This document shows positions 32,763 through 42,120 of a stretch of 64,000 bases of DNA, in pieces. The notes below the pieces were generated by a model, which did no database searches, had not been told where the DNA came from, and saw nothing but the letters and a program-made list of their open reading frames with translations. The DNA is from Bacteroides sp. 519 (GTDB lineage Bacteria; Bacteroidota; Bacteroidia; Bacteroidales; Bacteroidaceae): NCBI RefSeq assembly GCF_010500955.1, contig NZ_QVMJ01000032.1, positions 1 through 64,000 of the forward strand, read 5' to 3'. How positions within the stretch are numbered: the stretch's first letter is position 1; every line of letters starts with the position of its first letter. The position numbers and the translations under genes were made by a program.

Positions 32763-35700
32763 ATGTATAATTTAAATCATATCATAAAGAAATTAACAGA
32801 AGCAGGCAAAGTCTTGCTACTGGTTACTTTACTTTTAGCAACCGGTACTGTTTATGCACAGAACGCCCAGACACTGAGAGGCCGTATTGTGGATGCTGAT
32901 GGTAATCCCATTGCCGGGGCAGTGGTGAATATAGCCGAAGAAAGCCGTATTGCACTGTCTGATGTAGATGGCTATTTTGAATTGAAGCTTGTTAGAACTT
33001 CCGACGAAATCTGTGTCAGCAGTGTGGGATACAAAAACATACAAGTACCAGTTAACTTTACGCCCGGTTTCGAGGTTGAATTGGAATCCGATCTTGATGA
33101 GTATCTTCATACTACACCTGTGGCTTTTGGACGCAAAACCAAGAAACTGGTAACCGAAGCTACTTCTGTAGTAACGGGCGAAGAACTTCAAAAGCACCCT
33201 ATAACTGTGCTTCAGAATGCGTTTACCTCTACCGTTACTGGTATGCAAACCTACGAATGGTCTAGCGAACCGGGGTGGACAGAAACAGCTATGTATATTC
33301 GTGGTATCCGTACCATGAACAGTGGTGCCCGTGCTCCGTTGGTTATGGTAGACAATGTGGAACGCGACCTTTCGTTTCTTGATGCATTCCCAATTGAAAA
33401 CATTACTATACTGAAAGATGCTGCCGCCACTGCTATTTACGGTATGCGTGGTGCCAATGGTGCTATTGTGGTAACAACCAAACGTGGTAGTGCCGGAAAA
33501 ACCAACATTGATTTTACACAAGAGGTAGGTTTCCAGATGTTGAGTAACAAAATGGAAAACCAAAACTCCTACAACATGGCACTAACACGTAACCAGGTAA
33601 AATACCTGAGCGGGCAAGATCCAATGTACACCGACGAACAGATTGAAATGTATCGCCGGGTGTCAAATGGCGAGAAACTGGAAGGTATTGACCAATACAG
33701 ATACTTCAACACAAATTGGTTTGATGAACTTTATCGCGAAACAGCTCCAATGTATAAAACCAACCTGCAAATAAATGGTGGTAATGAAACTGCCCGCTAC
33801 TATATTTCGTTCTCTTACCTCCGTCAAGAAGGTATGTGGAACGATAAGTGGACCGGTTACAGTAAGAATTACAATACCGGGCACACATTGAATCGCTGGA
33901 ACTTGCGTTCAAACATCGACATTGATGTAACAAAACACTTGAATGTATCTCTTGATTTAGGTGGACGTATCGACAACATTACACAGCCTACCGAAGGGGT
34001 ATTTAACTTAACTACTTTCGGAGCAGTTGAGGCCAATCCGATGGAGCCGGTATATACACCCGATGGCCGAATTTACGCCTCGAGTACAGCAACAAATGCG
34101 GGCCGTTTACTAGCATCTTCTGGTCAGGAAAAAAACCGTCGTCGTAATTTATACTCTACAGTAAACATCAATGGCGATTTAAGTCCTATACTGGAAGGGT
34201 TAAAAGTGAATGCAACTGTAAGTTTCGACTCATACGAAACATTTGAGTCTACTCAGAGAAATGCTGTTAATTCGTACAACTATGATTATATGAATATGGA
34301 TGTAACCGATCCGTCGCAGTTTAAATACGCCCAATTCTCTACCTATTCGGCATTAAGTGATCCAACTCCTAATCAGCGTGAGTTTTATTACAATTTGAAT
34401 TTAATCGGTGGTTTGAGTTACAGCAACAAGTTTGGTCAACACGCTATCGAAGCCCGGGCCTTTGCACGTGCTTATCGTAATCAAACAAAAGCGTATGAGT
34501 CTTCCAATCGTTATCTTTCATACAACGCACAGGTAACATACGATTATGCCAACCGTTATGTGTTTTCCGGAAATATAGCACGTATGGCTTGCGACAATTT
34601 CAGTGAAGACGAACGTTGGGGTACTTTCTATGGTGCATCTGCCGGTTGGATTGCTTCCGAAGAAGCATGGTTAAAGAATGAGAATATCAATCTGTTGAAA
34701 CTCCGCGCCTCTTATGGTCGTGCCGGACAATCTACCACTGGTGGAGGTCGTTATGCATATCAAAACACATACGGCTCGGCTACTGGCTATGGTTTTGGCT
34801 ATTCGGGTTCTTATGTTAATGGATTCTCGGAAACAATGGCGGGTAATTCCAATAACAAATGGGAAATATCAGACATGTTGAACGTTGGATTGGAATTTGA
34901 TTTCTGGAACAAAAAACTTTATGGTGAAGTAGATGTATTTAAAGAATGGCGTTCGAATATCCTGGTTACCCGCAACAGTGTACCATCACTCTTAGGTATT
35001 TCTGTAGCAAAAGATTCTTATGGAAAAGCCGAAACAAAAGGTTTTGAAGTAAGCCTTGGCCATCGCAACCGTATTGGTGATTTCAATTATTATGTAGAAG
35101 GTATGCTTACCTACAACACCAATAAAATTACCGAAATGGACGAAACTGAACCCAATGTGGAATGGCAACGTAAAACAGGGAATCGTATTTATGACTACAC
35201 CTCTGTTATCGGTTTATACGAAAGTTCGTTCAACAATGGTATTGGTGGTTGGAACCGCTACAAATTTACACAATGGGCCAGCGATCCCAGTTTGATTGCA
35301 ACCAGTCAGCAAGATGCTATTGATCATCCGGAAAAATATCCGTATAACACAGCATCTAATGGGTCGCAACAATTGGGTACAGCTGTATTCAAAGATTTGA
35401 ATGGCGACCGCCAGATTGATGCTAACGATATGGTACCGGATACCTATACCATTATCCCCGAATTGATACCAACACTTACACTTGGTTTTGAGTGGAAAGG
35501 TTTCGACGCACGTGCTGTACTCACAGCTTATATGAATCGTGATGTATTCCTTTCGCCGGCAGTGTCTTGGTCGGGATGGGGTAATCAAGGTACACACGAA
35601 GTTGTTAACGCATGGGGTTATTACACCGACGATCCACTTGATTCGCGTAACATAAATGCCAAATACCCACGTCCGGCTTATGGTAGTTTCAATGCCATTG

Positions 35701-35972
35701 ACAGCGACCGCGATACAGGTACTTATCAAAACGATATTTGGATTGTAAACGGTAATTTCTTATCTCTTCGTAACGTTGAAGTAGGATACTCATTACCCAA
35801 ACGATTGATAGCAAAAGCCAACCTAACCAAATGCCGTCTTTATTTCAGCGGTTATAACCTTTGCACATGGAGCAGCTTACCCGATGGCGTTGATCCGGAA
35901 AAGCCGATGAGTTATGTGTGGTGGTATCCTAAAACCCGGACATTTACATTTGGTATAAACATTGGTTTCTAA
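32763..35972 (+). CDS. SusC-like TonB-dependent oligosaccharide transporter (second copy)
   Basis: This 1069-aa protein has a signal peptide ending VYAQ and a regulatory-like domain (LRGRIVDADGNPIAGAVVNIAEE...VDGYFELKL). The plug shows YIRGIRTMNSGARAPLVMVD and ENITILKDAAATAIYGMRGANG, and the barrel ends WYPKTRTFTFGINIGF. It is diverged from the first copy: the DEVVVVGYG linker is replaced by DEYLHTTPVAFGRKTKKL, so it belongs to a different SusC clade and is not a recent duplicate. It probably handles a different oligosaccharide length or branch from the same polymer. Confidence 0.95.
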   Translation: MYNLNHIIKKLTEAGKVLLLVTLLLATGTVYAQNAQTLRGRIVDADGNPIAGAVVNIAEESRIALSDVDGYFELKLVRTSDEICVSSVGYKNIQVPVNFTPGFEVELESDLDEYLHTTPVAFGRKTKKLVTEATSVVTGEELQKHPITVLQNAFTSTVTGMQTYEWSSEPGWTETAMYIRGIRTMNSGARAPLVMVDNVERDLSFLDAFPIENITILKDAAATAIYGMRGANGAIVVTTKRGSAGKTNIDFTQEVGFQMLSNKMENQNSYNMALTRNQVKYLSGQDPMYTDEQIEMYRRVSNGEKLEGIDQYRYFNTNWFDELYRETAPMYKTNLQINGGNETARYYISFSYLRQEGMWNDKWTGYSKNYNTGHTLNRWNLRSNIDIDVTKHLNVSLDLGGRIDNITQPTEGVFNLTTFGAVEANPMEPVYTPDGRIYASSTATNAGRLLASSGQEKNRRRNLYSTVNINGDLSPILEGLKVNATVSFDSYETFESTQRNAVNSYNYDYMNMDVTDPSQFKYAQFSTYSALSDPTPNQREFYYNLNLIGGLSYSNKFGQHAIEARAFARAYRNQTKAYESSNRYLSYNAQVTYDYANRYVFSGNIARMACDNFSEDERWGTFYGASAGWIASEEAWLKNENINLLKLRASYGRAGQSTTGGGRYAYQNTYGSATGYGFGYSGSYVNGFSETMAGNSNNKWEISDMLNVGLEFDFWNKKLYGEVDVFKEWRSNILVTRNSVPSLLGISVAKDSYGKAETKGFEVSLGHRNRIGDFNYYVEGMLTYNTNKITEMDETEPNVEWQRKTGNRIYDYTSVIGLYESSFNNGIGGWNRYKFTQWASDPSLIATSQQDAIDHPEKYPYNTASNGSQQLGTAVFKDLNGDRQIDANDMVPDTYTIIPELIPTLTLGFEWKGFDARAVLTAYMNRDVFLSPAVSWSGWGNQGTHEVVNAWGYYTDDPLDSRNINAKYPRPAYGSFNAIDSDRDTGTYQNDIWIVNGNFLSLRNVEVGYSLPKRLIAKANLTKCRLYFSGYNLCTWSSLPDGVDPEKPMSYVWWYPKTRTFTFGINIGF

Positions 35973-35990
35973 TCATATAAAATAGAAAAC

Positions 35991-37814
35991 ATGAAAAAGA
36001 TATTCAAATATATGGCAGCCGCACTGCTGGCTGTAAATATTACTTCTTGCAGCGATTTCTTAGACAAAGAAGTAGACTTGACTTTGGATGCAGAACAGGT
36101 GTTCCAGAAATTTGAAAACACCCGTGGTTACCTGGCAAACATCTATACTTACCTGCCCGATGCGTTTGTTGGATATACAGATGGACAGTACCGCGGTGCA
36201 TCACGCGACTGTATGACTGATAATGCGCTTTCTTTTTGGAGTGCGCATTTCTACCACAGTGTATTAACCGATGCTTATGCAGCAACCAATCATTCGCTTG
36301 CTAATGATTTGTGGCCTAGAAACTTCAAAGGTATTCGTGCAGCCAATTCATTCTTGAAATATGCCCGCGAAAGTGTAGTGAAAAACACAGAAATGGAAGG
36401 CGACGACAATCGCTTGTACGATCGTTATATGGCCGAAGCCCGTTTATTGCGTGCTATTTTTCACTTTGATTTGTTGGGCTGGTTTGGCGATATTCCTGTA
36501 ATTGGTGAAGACGAAGAGGGTGTACCCATTATTTTTGAATACACCAAACCCGAGGAGATGAACATGGCGCGTACCAATACTGCCGAAGCATTGAAATGGA
36601 TTGCCGACGAGTGTGATAAAGTAAAAGATGTATTACCTTTCAGATACACACAAGAAGAATTGAACTGGGGCCGTGTGAATGGAGCTGCTGCGTATGCTTT
36701 AAAAGCCAGAGCTTTGTTATACAGAGCATCGGCTTTGCATAATCCAAGTAACGAGGCTTCCAGATGGAGAGAAGCAGCAACAGCTGCAACAGATTTTATA
36801 GCTAAAAATAAAACTATAAATAATCCATACAAGCTGTACACTACTACAGACAATGATCCAAATCAAAACTATTACCAATGTTTTATTTCGACCCCTCACT
36901 TGAATAACGAATATATTCTGAGTCGTTCGGAGTGGCAGACTCGCGAGATTGAATTGTTTCTAGCTCCTTGTGGATTCAGTGGAAACGTAAATTCAACAGG
37001 ACGTACCAATCCAACACAAAACCTGGTAGATAGTTATGAAACCATAAAAGGGTTGCCTATTGATCAGGATCCATCTTACGACCCACAAAATCCTTATGCA
37101 AACCGTGACCCTCGTTTGGAACAAACCATTCTGCACCACGGTTCTGTTTGGGGAGATGCAAAACAAGATGAAGAACGTGAAGTAGATGTAACCTATGGAT
37201 CGGGTAAAGATTACCAGGAATTGCATGGCGGAACACTCACAGGTTATTATACAAAGAAATTCCTGAACAATATGTCGTTCAAGAGTCCGAGTACATATAC
37301 ACATGCCTGTCCTATCTTCCGTTATGCCGAAGTATTGCTGAATGCAGCCGAAGCTATAAACGAAGCAGATGGTCCGGAAAAAGCTTATCAATATGTAAAT
37401 GAAGTACGTGGGCGTGTAGGTATGCCTGCTTACAGTGGAATGAGCCAAACACAGCTTCGCGAACGTATCCGCAACGAACGTCGTATTGAACTTTGTTTTG
37501 AAGATCACCGCTTCTACGACGAACGTCGTTGGAAGTTGTTTGAAGGAAAAACTGCTGCCAGCGAAAAGAATCAGCCATACTACCAACAAGTTTATAACAT
37601 TTATGGAGTATCGGTAACACCTTCGCAGGGTACCATGTTTAATTATGGTCCGGCCGAAATGCATAAATCACGCGCATTCAACAGTCCGAAGAACTACTTC
37701 TTCCCCATACCGGATGCCGAAATCAAAAGATTACCTAACTTAAAACAAAATCCCGGCTGGGAATTAGGTTCGAGTTCGGGTAGTGGAAACGAGACTGAAG
37801 AATCTGCAGAATAA
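35991..37814 (+). CDS. SusD-like oligosaccharide-binding lipoprotein (second copy)
   Basis: This 607-aa protein has lipoprotein signal MKKIFKYMAAALLAVNITSC. It shows FLDKEVDLTLDAEQVFQKFENTRGYLANIY, AEARLLRAIFHFDLLGWFGDIPVI, FRYAEVLLNAAEAINEADGP and the RRIELCFEDHRFYDERRWKLFEG block with FFPIPDAEI near the end, all SusD/RagB features. A Ser/Gly/Glu-rich tail (SSSGSGNETEESAE) is unstructured. It is paired with the SusC-like gene 18 nt upstream. Confidence 0.95.
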   Translation: MKKIFKYMAAALLAVNITSCSDFLDKEVDLTLDAEQVFQKFENTRGYLANIYTYLPDAFVGYTDGQYRGASRDCMTDNALSFWSAHFYHSVLTDAYAATNHSLANDLWPRNFKGIRAANSFLKYARESVVKNTEMEGDDNRLYDRYMAEARLLRAIFHFDLLGWFGDIPVIGEDEEGVPIIFEYTKPEEMNMARTNTAEALKWIADECDKVKDVLPFRYTQEELNWGRVNGAAAYALKARALLYRASALHNPSNEASRWREAATAATDFIAKNKTINNPYKLYTTTDNDPNQNYYQCFISTPHLNNEYILSRSEWQTREIELFLAPCGFSGNVNSTGRTNPTQNLVDSYETIKGLPIDQDPSYDPQNPYANRDPRLEQTILHHGSVWGDAKQDEEREVDVTYGSGKDYQELHGGTLTGYYTKKFLNNMSFKSPSTYTHACPIFRYAEVLLNAAEAINEADGPEKAYQYVNEVRGRVGMPAYSGMSQTQLRERIRNERRIELCFEDHRFYDERRWKLFEGKTAASEKNQPYYQQVYNIYGVSVTPSQGTMFNYGPAEMHKSRAFNSPKNYFFPIPDAEIKRLPNLKQNPGWELGSSSGSGNETEESAE

Positions 37815-37831
37815 TTTAAAAACGTTCAATT

Positions 37832-38269
37832 ATGAAAATGAATAAATGGTTAAATATACTATTGGTGAATTGTTTATTATTGACCGGCTTTACAGCTTGC
37901 AGTGATGACGATGATCCTACCGAACTATCTTTTAATGTACCTGTACTAACTGATATTGTTACTCCAACTGCTGTAGTTACAGCTGATCTAATTGTAAATC
38001 AAGATGATCTGGACGAAGGTCGTATCAGGGTTATGAGTTATGGTTTCTGTTACAGTACCTCAAATAATCCTACAATTTATGATGCCACTGTAACAGCTGC
38101 TCCTGAAAATAAAAAGATGGAAGCAACCTTAACAGAACTTGAGGACAATACAGTATATTATGTACGTGCTTTTGCTACTTTATATCCCAATGGTGTAGTA
38201 TATTCGCCAGAAGTAGAAATGAAAGTAGGGGTAATTGAAATACCTTCTGAAGAAACACCTGCAGAATAA
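37832..38269 (+). CDS. Small lipoprotein with fibronectin-type/Ig-like domain
   Basis: This 145-aa protein has lipoprotein signal ending GFTAC, followed by an Asp-rich surface-export-like stretch (SDDDDP). A single beta-sandwich domain (about 30-130) shows YGFCYSTSNNPTI and TELEDNTVYYVRAFATLYPNGVVYSPE. The same pattern (KGICYDTQANPTI; LKPETKYYVKAFVTVANGSPVYS) forms the N-terminal domain of the GH43 enzyme encoded next, so the two are paralogous. It is probably a surface glycan-binding or spacer protein of the PUL. Function is inferred from position only. Confidence 0.65.
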   Translation: MKMNKWLNILLVNCLLLTGFTACSDDDDPTELSFNVPVLTDIVTPTAVVTADLIVNQDDLDEGRIRVMSYGFCYSTSNNPTIYDATVTAAPENKKMEATLTELEDNTVYYVRAFATLYPNGVVYSPEVEMKVGVIEIPSEETPAE

Positions 38270-38336
38270 GACTTGTAAATCACCCGCATGGATTGAGGGT
38301 GTTAAAAGTGATCGTTCTTTAAGTTACGATTTATAA

Positions 38337-38638
38337 GCAATTACCCCGAAAGGGGGCTGTTAAGTTCTCTGCTCTGAAAGAGCATCCTTTCGATAACCCC
38401 GGACAAGCTTGCCTTGCGTAGTCCGGGGTAGATAAACATCAAAAGCATTAAAACTCTGAAAGAGTTTCCCTCCTTATTCAGGGACAACTCCTTCAGAGTT
38501 GAACTCACTTTGGCATGTCGCCACCCCGGACTGCGCAGGCAGGCTTGTCCGGGGTTATCGAAAGGATGCTCTTTCAGAGCAGAGAAAACTTTACTAAACA
38601 AAGAACTTAACAGCCCTGCCCTTCGGGGTGGTTGCTTA
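38337..38638. repeat. Palindromic element with GGGCTGTTAAGTTCT termini (copy A)
   Basis: Terminal repeats GGGCTGTTAAGTTCT (from 38354) and AACTTAACAGCCC (to 38616) enclose inner arms GAGCATCCTTTCGATAACCC and GGGTTATCGAAAGGATGCTC. The outer flanks ACCCCGAAAGGGG and CCCTTCGGGGTGG are also inverted. Copy B at 53781-54035 matches it almost throughout. It interrupts the PUL just before the GH43 gene. Confidence 0.82.
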
Positions 38639-38675
38639 TATGAGTTTAACCAGTATTACCTATAAAAAATCATTT

Positions 38676-40583
38676 ATGAAACTCTTCCCCAAATGGACAT
38701 TACTGATTGCTTGTATTGTTCTATCAATATCATGTAGCAGTGACAGCGATGATCCCGATCCGGTAGATACAGCAATTTCTATTTCAACCCCTTCTGTAAC
38801 AAATATAATAGAAGATAAAGCAACTGTAACTGCAACTATCACAACAAATGCCCCATCGGTTATTGTAAAGAAAGGCATTTGTTATGATACTCAGGCTAAC
38901 CCAACAATTGCCAGTCAAACAGTTGAAATGAATAGTGCAGGGTTATCACTAAACTTAACACTAACAGTACTTAAACCCGAAACCAAATACTACGTCAAAG
39001 CTTTTGTTACTGTAGCAAATGGAAGCCCGGTTTATTCGTCGGAAATAACATTTACCACAACAGGCAGTAGTACTATACCCGAGTTAGATAACTACACCCC
39101 CCCAACCTACCCAGACTATTACATCAACATTGCCGGATGGAACCAACGTAACCAATGGAACCTGGCTAATGTGCACGATCCTACAGTTGTTTTGGCCGAA
39201 GATGGATACTACTATATGTATCAAACAGATGCTTCGTATGGTAATGCACATACAGCAGGTGGTCATTTTCATGGCCGTCGCTCCAAAGATCTGGTTAACT
39301 GGGAGTATCTGGGTGGAACCATGCAATCGCTACCCAACTGGGTTATCCCTAAGTTAAACGAAATTCGTAAAAATATGGGATTGAGCGAGGTTCAGCCGGA
39401 TGTTAATAACTTTGGCTACTGGGCACCTTGCGTTTATAAGGTAAGAGACGGACTTTATCGTATGTACTATTCCATCGTTTGCCCCGGCTTGATTGATGGT
39501 GAAGGTACTTGGAGCGAACGGGCTTTTATCGGCCTGATGGAAAATACAAACCCTTCTAACAACGATGGATGGGAAGACAAAGGCTATGTTATTACCAATG
39601 CTTCGGACAAAGAATTAAACTTCCATGTAAAAGCAAACGATTGGGCAAATTGTTACTTTAAATGGAATGCCATCGACCCCAGTTATATTATTGATAAAGA
39701 AGGAAAACACTATTTGGTTTATGGCTCATGGCATAGCGGCATAGCCATTCTTGAAGTAGATGCTGCCTCAGGAAAGCCAGTAGCAGAATTGTCCAATCCT
39801 TGGGGAACGAACAATGACATAGCTTCTTATGGACAGTTAATCTATACCCGTAGGGCCGGCGACCGTTGGCAAGGCTCCGAAGGACCAGAGATTATTTACA
39901 ATGAAAAAACCGGTTATTACTACCTGTTCATGGCTTACGATGCACTCGATGTACCTTACAACACCCGTGTGGCTCGTTCGAAAAGCATAACAGGTCCATA
40001 CCTTGGTATCGACGGAGCCAATGTTACTGCCGGAGCCGATATGTATCCTGTTGTAACCCATCCCTATAAATTCAGTAACGATTATGGTTGGGTAGGCATT
40101 TCGCACTGTGCAGTATTTAATGATGGCAACGGAAACTGGTATTATGCTTCGCAAGGACGTTTGCCGGCTAACATTTATGGAAATCAGTACAGCAACGCCA
40201 TTATGATGGGCCATGTACGTAGCATCCGTTGGACATCAACCGGCTGGCCTGTTGTTATGCCCGAACGTTACGGAGCAGTGCCCGAAGTAAAAATCAGCGA
40301 AGCCGAACTGGTAGGAAATTGGCAACACATAGATTTGTCTTACAGCTACGGCAAACAAAAAGAAGCAACTACAATGACCTTTACTGCCGATCATAAAATA
40401 ACTTCCGGCCCATGGAAAGGTGGAACATGGAGCTTTGATGCAGAGCAACAAATTCTTACTGCTAATGGAGTAGAGTTGTGTATTCAACGCGAAACCGACT
40501 GGGAAGCCAACCCAAGAACCCACACCATTGTGTATGGTGGATACAATGGGCAGAAAACTTATTGGGGAAAGAAGGTGAAGTAA
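38676..40583 (+). CDS. GH43 arabinan endo-1,5-alpha-L-arabinosidase-like lipoprotein
   Basis: This 635-aa enzyme starts at the ATG 38676, because upstream in-frame codons lie in a repeat. The lipoprotein signal ends ISCSS with lipid C20. Residues about 30-125 are the Ig-like domain shared with the preceding lipoprotein. The five-bladed GH43 propeller (about 140-510) has the expected acidic triad: D168 in NVHDPTVV (base), D334 in AIDPSYI and E402 in GSEGPEI (acid). FGYWAPCVYKV, GSWHSGIAIL and YYLFMAYDAL are typical of the arabinanase subgroup. The C-terminal beta domain (about 545-635) resembles the extra domain of extracellular arabinanases. It cleaves internal alpha-1,5-arabinan bonds at the cell surface, feeding the SusC/D pairs. 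Confidence 0.88.
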   Translation: MKLFPKWTLLIACIVLSISCSSDSDDPDPVDTAISISTPSVTNIIEDKATVTATITTNAPSVIVKKGICYDTQANPTIASQTVEMNSAGLSLNLTLTVLKPETKYYVKAFVTVANGSPVYSSEITFTTTGSSTIPELDNYTPPTYPDYYINIAGWNQRNQWNLANVHDPTVVLAEDGYYYMYQTDASYGNAHTAGGHFHGRRSKDLVNWEYLGGTMQSLPNWVIPKLNEIRKNMGLSEVQPDVNNFGYWAPCVYKVRDGLYRMYYSIVCPGLIDGEGTWSERAFIGLMENTNPSNNDGWEDKGYVITNASDKELNFHVKANDWANCYFKWNAIDPSYIIDKEGKHYLVYGSWHSGIAILEVDAASGKPVAELSNPWGTNNDIASYGQLIYTRRAGDRWQGSEGPEIIYNEKTGYYYLFMAYDALDVPYNTRVARSKSITGPYLGIDGANVTAGADMYPVVTHPYKFSNDYGWVGISHCAVFNDGNGNWYYASQGRLPANIYGNQYSNAIMMGHVRSIRWTSTGWPVVMPERYGAVPEVKISEAELVGNWQHIDLSYSYGKQKEATTMTFTADHKITSGPWKGGTWSFDAEQQILTANGVELCIQRETDWEANPRTHTIVYGGYNGQKTYWGKKVK

Positions 40584-41129
40584 AGAAGTAAAGGTAGGAT
40601 TGTATCATGCCTATGGTACAAAAGTACCACGCTTGTGGTACAAAAGTGTCTTAACTGAGATACTTTTGTCTCACCCTGCGTGGTACTTTTGTTTCATGCT
40701 TAAAATAATCAGTGAAACTTTTGTACCAGCGTTAAAAAATCGGTGGTACTGTAATTTGCTGATTTTCAGATAGATATTCCGTTTGCCGCATAGTGGCTTC
40801 CTGTTTTCCTGTTCAGCACTACTCAACTACTTTACCTCCTCTACCTCACTTTACCTCCTTTTAATTAGGGAATGCCTGCATTGTCCAATAAATTCCTTTA
40901 CCTCATTATTTTATTGTAATTTTCTTTCTTCTTTAGCTCAAACTTCTTTCTTTTGCCTACGTTTATATATAAGAATGGAAGGAGTTAAAGGGAGTTATCA
41001 GGAGCTTTGCTCCTTGGGAGTTATAGCTCTAAGATACTTCAGGGCATCTAAAGCATTTAACTCCTTTAATTCCTAGCGAAGCGATAACTCCTTCCATTCT
41101 TAAATAGTATTAATTAAACCGAAAGAAGA
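40584..41129. repeat. Non-coding region: 22-nt minisatellite of a second sequence type plus hairpin arms
   Basis: Between 40612 and 40740 there are units of about 22 nt built on GGTACAAAAGT / ACTTTTGTACC, with TGGTACAAAAGTACCACG as the clearest. CTACTTTACCTCCTCTACC (about 40828) is a GAGGTAAAG-type arm. GGAAGGAGTTAAAGGGAG (about 40978) with TAACTCCTTCCATTC (about 41088) is a GGAGTTAAAG-type hairpin, empty of any gene. Confidence 0.7.
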
Positions 41130-42101
41130 ATGAGATTATCAGAATTTGTAACTCGAATGGCTATTGAACATCGGCGTCTGGGACGCCATCGTACAGCCGA
41201 AACCTATTTGTGTACTTTACGTAGTATGTTATCTTTTCAAGGTGATAACATTCGTTTGCGTGTTTGTTTTACCAGTGAGTGGCTTTTTGCCTATCAAAAC
41301 CACCTGATTTCTTTGGGGCTTACCCATAACACCATTGTATTTTATATTTCGCGTATCCGTTCGGTTTACAACAAGGCGGTTAAAGCAAAGCTGGTAAAGT
41401 TGCAGGATGGACTTTTCGATCACCTTTACACCCGTAGCATGTCCACTGCTAAGCGTGCTCTTTCGCACGAGACGATTTCTTTAATCAGTGAGGGCGATCT
41501 TAGCGAACACGCTAATCTTGAGTTTGCTCGCGACATGTTTATGCTCAGTTTTTACCTTCAGGGTATCTCTTTTGTCGATTTGGCCCACCTGCGTAAAACC
41601 GATGTTTACGACAATACCCTTGTTTATCAACGTCGTAAAACCGGTGGTACCATTCGTTTGATTATTGAACCGGTAGCATTGGATATTATTCGTAAGTATG
41701 CCAGTAAAGCCACTGGTCCCTATTTGTTGCCTATCTTCACTAATCCCAATCCGGACAACCTTAAACGGCTGTATTCCAATGCGCTTCGCACTTTAAACCG
41801 TCGGTTGAAGAGAATAGCTTCTTTGCTTGGTATTCAGGAAAACCTAACCTCGTATGTGTCACGTCACAGTTGGGCCACTATTGCCTACCACGAAGGTGTT
41901 GGTACTGCAATGATAAGTCAGGCTATGGGGCATCACAGCGAAAAGGTTACGCATGTTTATCTTAGGTCTTTCGATCAGTTGGCCCTTTCCCGGGTCAATA
42001 AAGTGGTTATAAATGCTGTATCGAAGTCGAAAAAGCAGCAATCCAACAAACGCAAACAACAACTTGTTTCAGAAACACAAAAAGTTAGTGCTGGTGGTTA
42101 A
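41130..42101 (+). CDS. Tyrosine recombinase, predicted invertase of the fimbrial promoter
   Basis: This 323-aa protein has an N-terminal SAM-like DNA-binding domain (about 1-105; HRRLGRHRTAETYLCTLRSM). The catalytic domain has QRRKTGG (beta-hairpin lysine), SYVSRHSWATIA (second arginine), QAMGHHSEKVTHVY (histidine) and nucleophile Y277. At the first catalytic arginine region it reads FYLQGISFVDLAHL. Bacteroides relatives usually read TRG-SFVD, and IntDOT also lacks the canonical Arg, so the chemistry may rely on another residue. It ends 19 bp before the left 26-bp inverted repeat of an invertible promoter. This placement argues for a local invertase rather than an element integrase. Confidence 0.88.
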   Translation: MRLSEFVTRMAIEHRRLGRHRTAETYLCTLRSMLSFQGDNIRLRVCFTSEWLFAYQNHLISLGLTHNTIVFYISRIRSVYNKAVKAKLVKLQDGLFDHLYTRSMSTAKRALSHETISLISEGDLSEHANLEFARDMFMLSFYLQGISFVDLAHLRKTDVYDNTLVYQRRKTGGTIRLIIEPVALDIIRKYASKATGPYLLPIFTNPNPDNLKRLYSNALRTLNRRLKRIASLLGIQENLTSYVSRHSWATIAYHEGVGTAMISQAMGHHSEKVTHVYLRSFDQLALSRVNKVVINAVSKSKKQQSNKRKQQLVSETQKVSAGG

Positions 42102-42120
42102 TTATGTTTACTTGTTGGGT

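Noticed and set aside
41130..42101. Recombinase considered as the integrase of an integrative element
   Set aside because: No transfer, relaxase or phage genes were seen, and it sits beside inverted repeats and a fimbrial operon, which fits a local invertase better.
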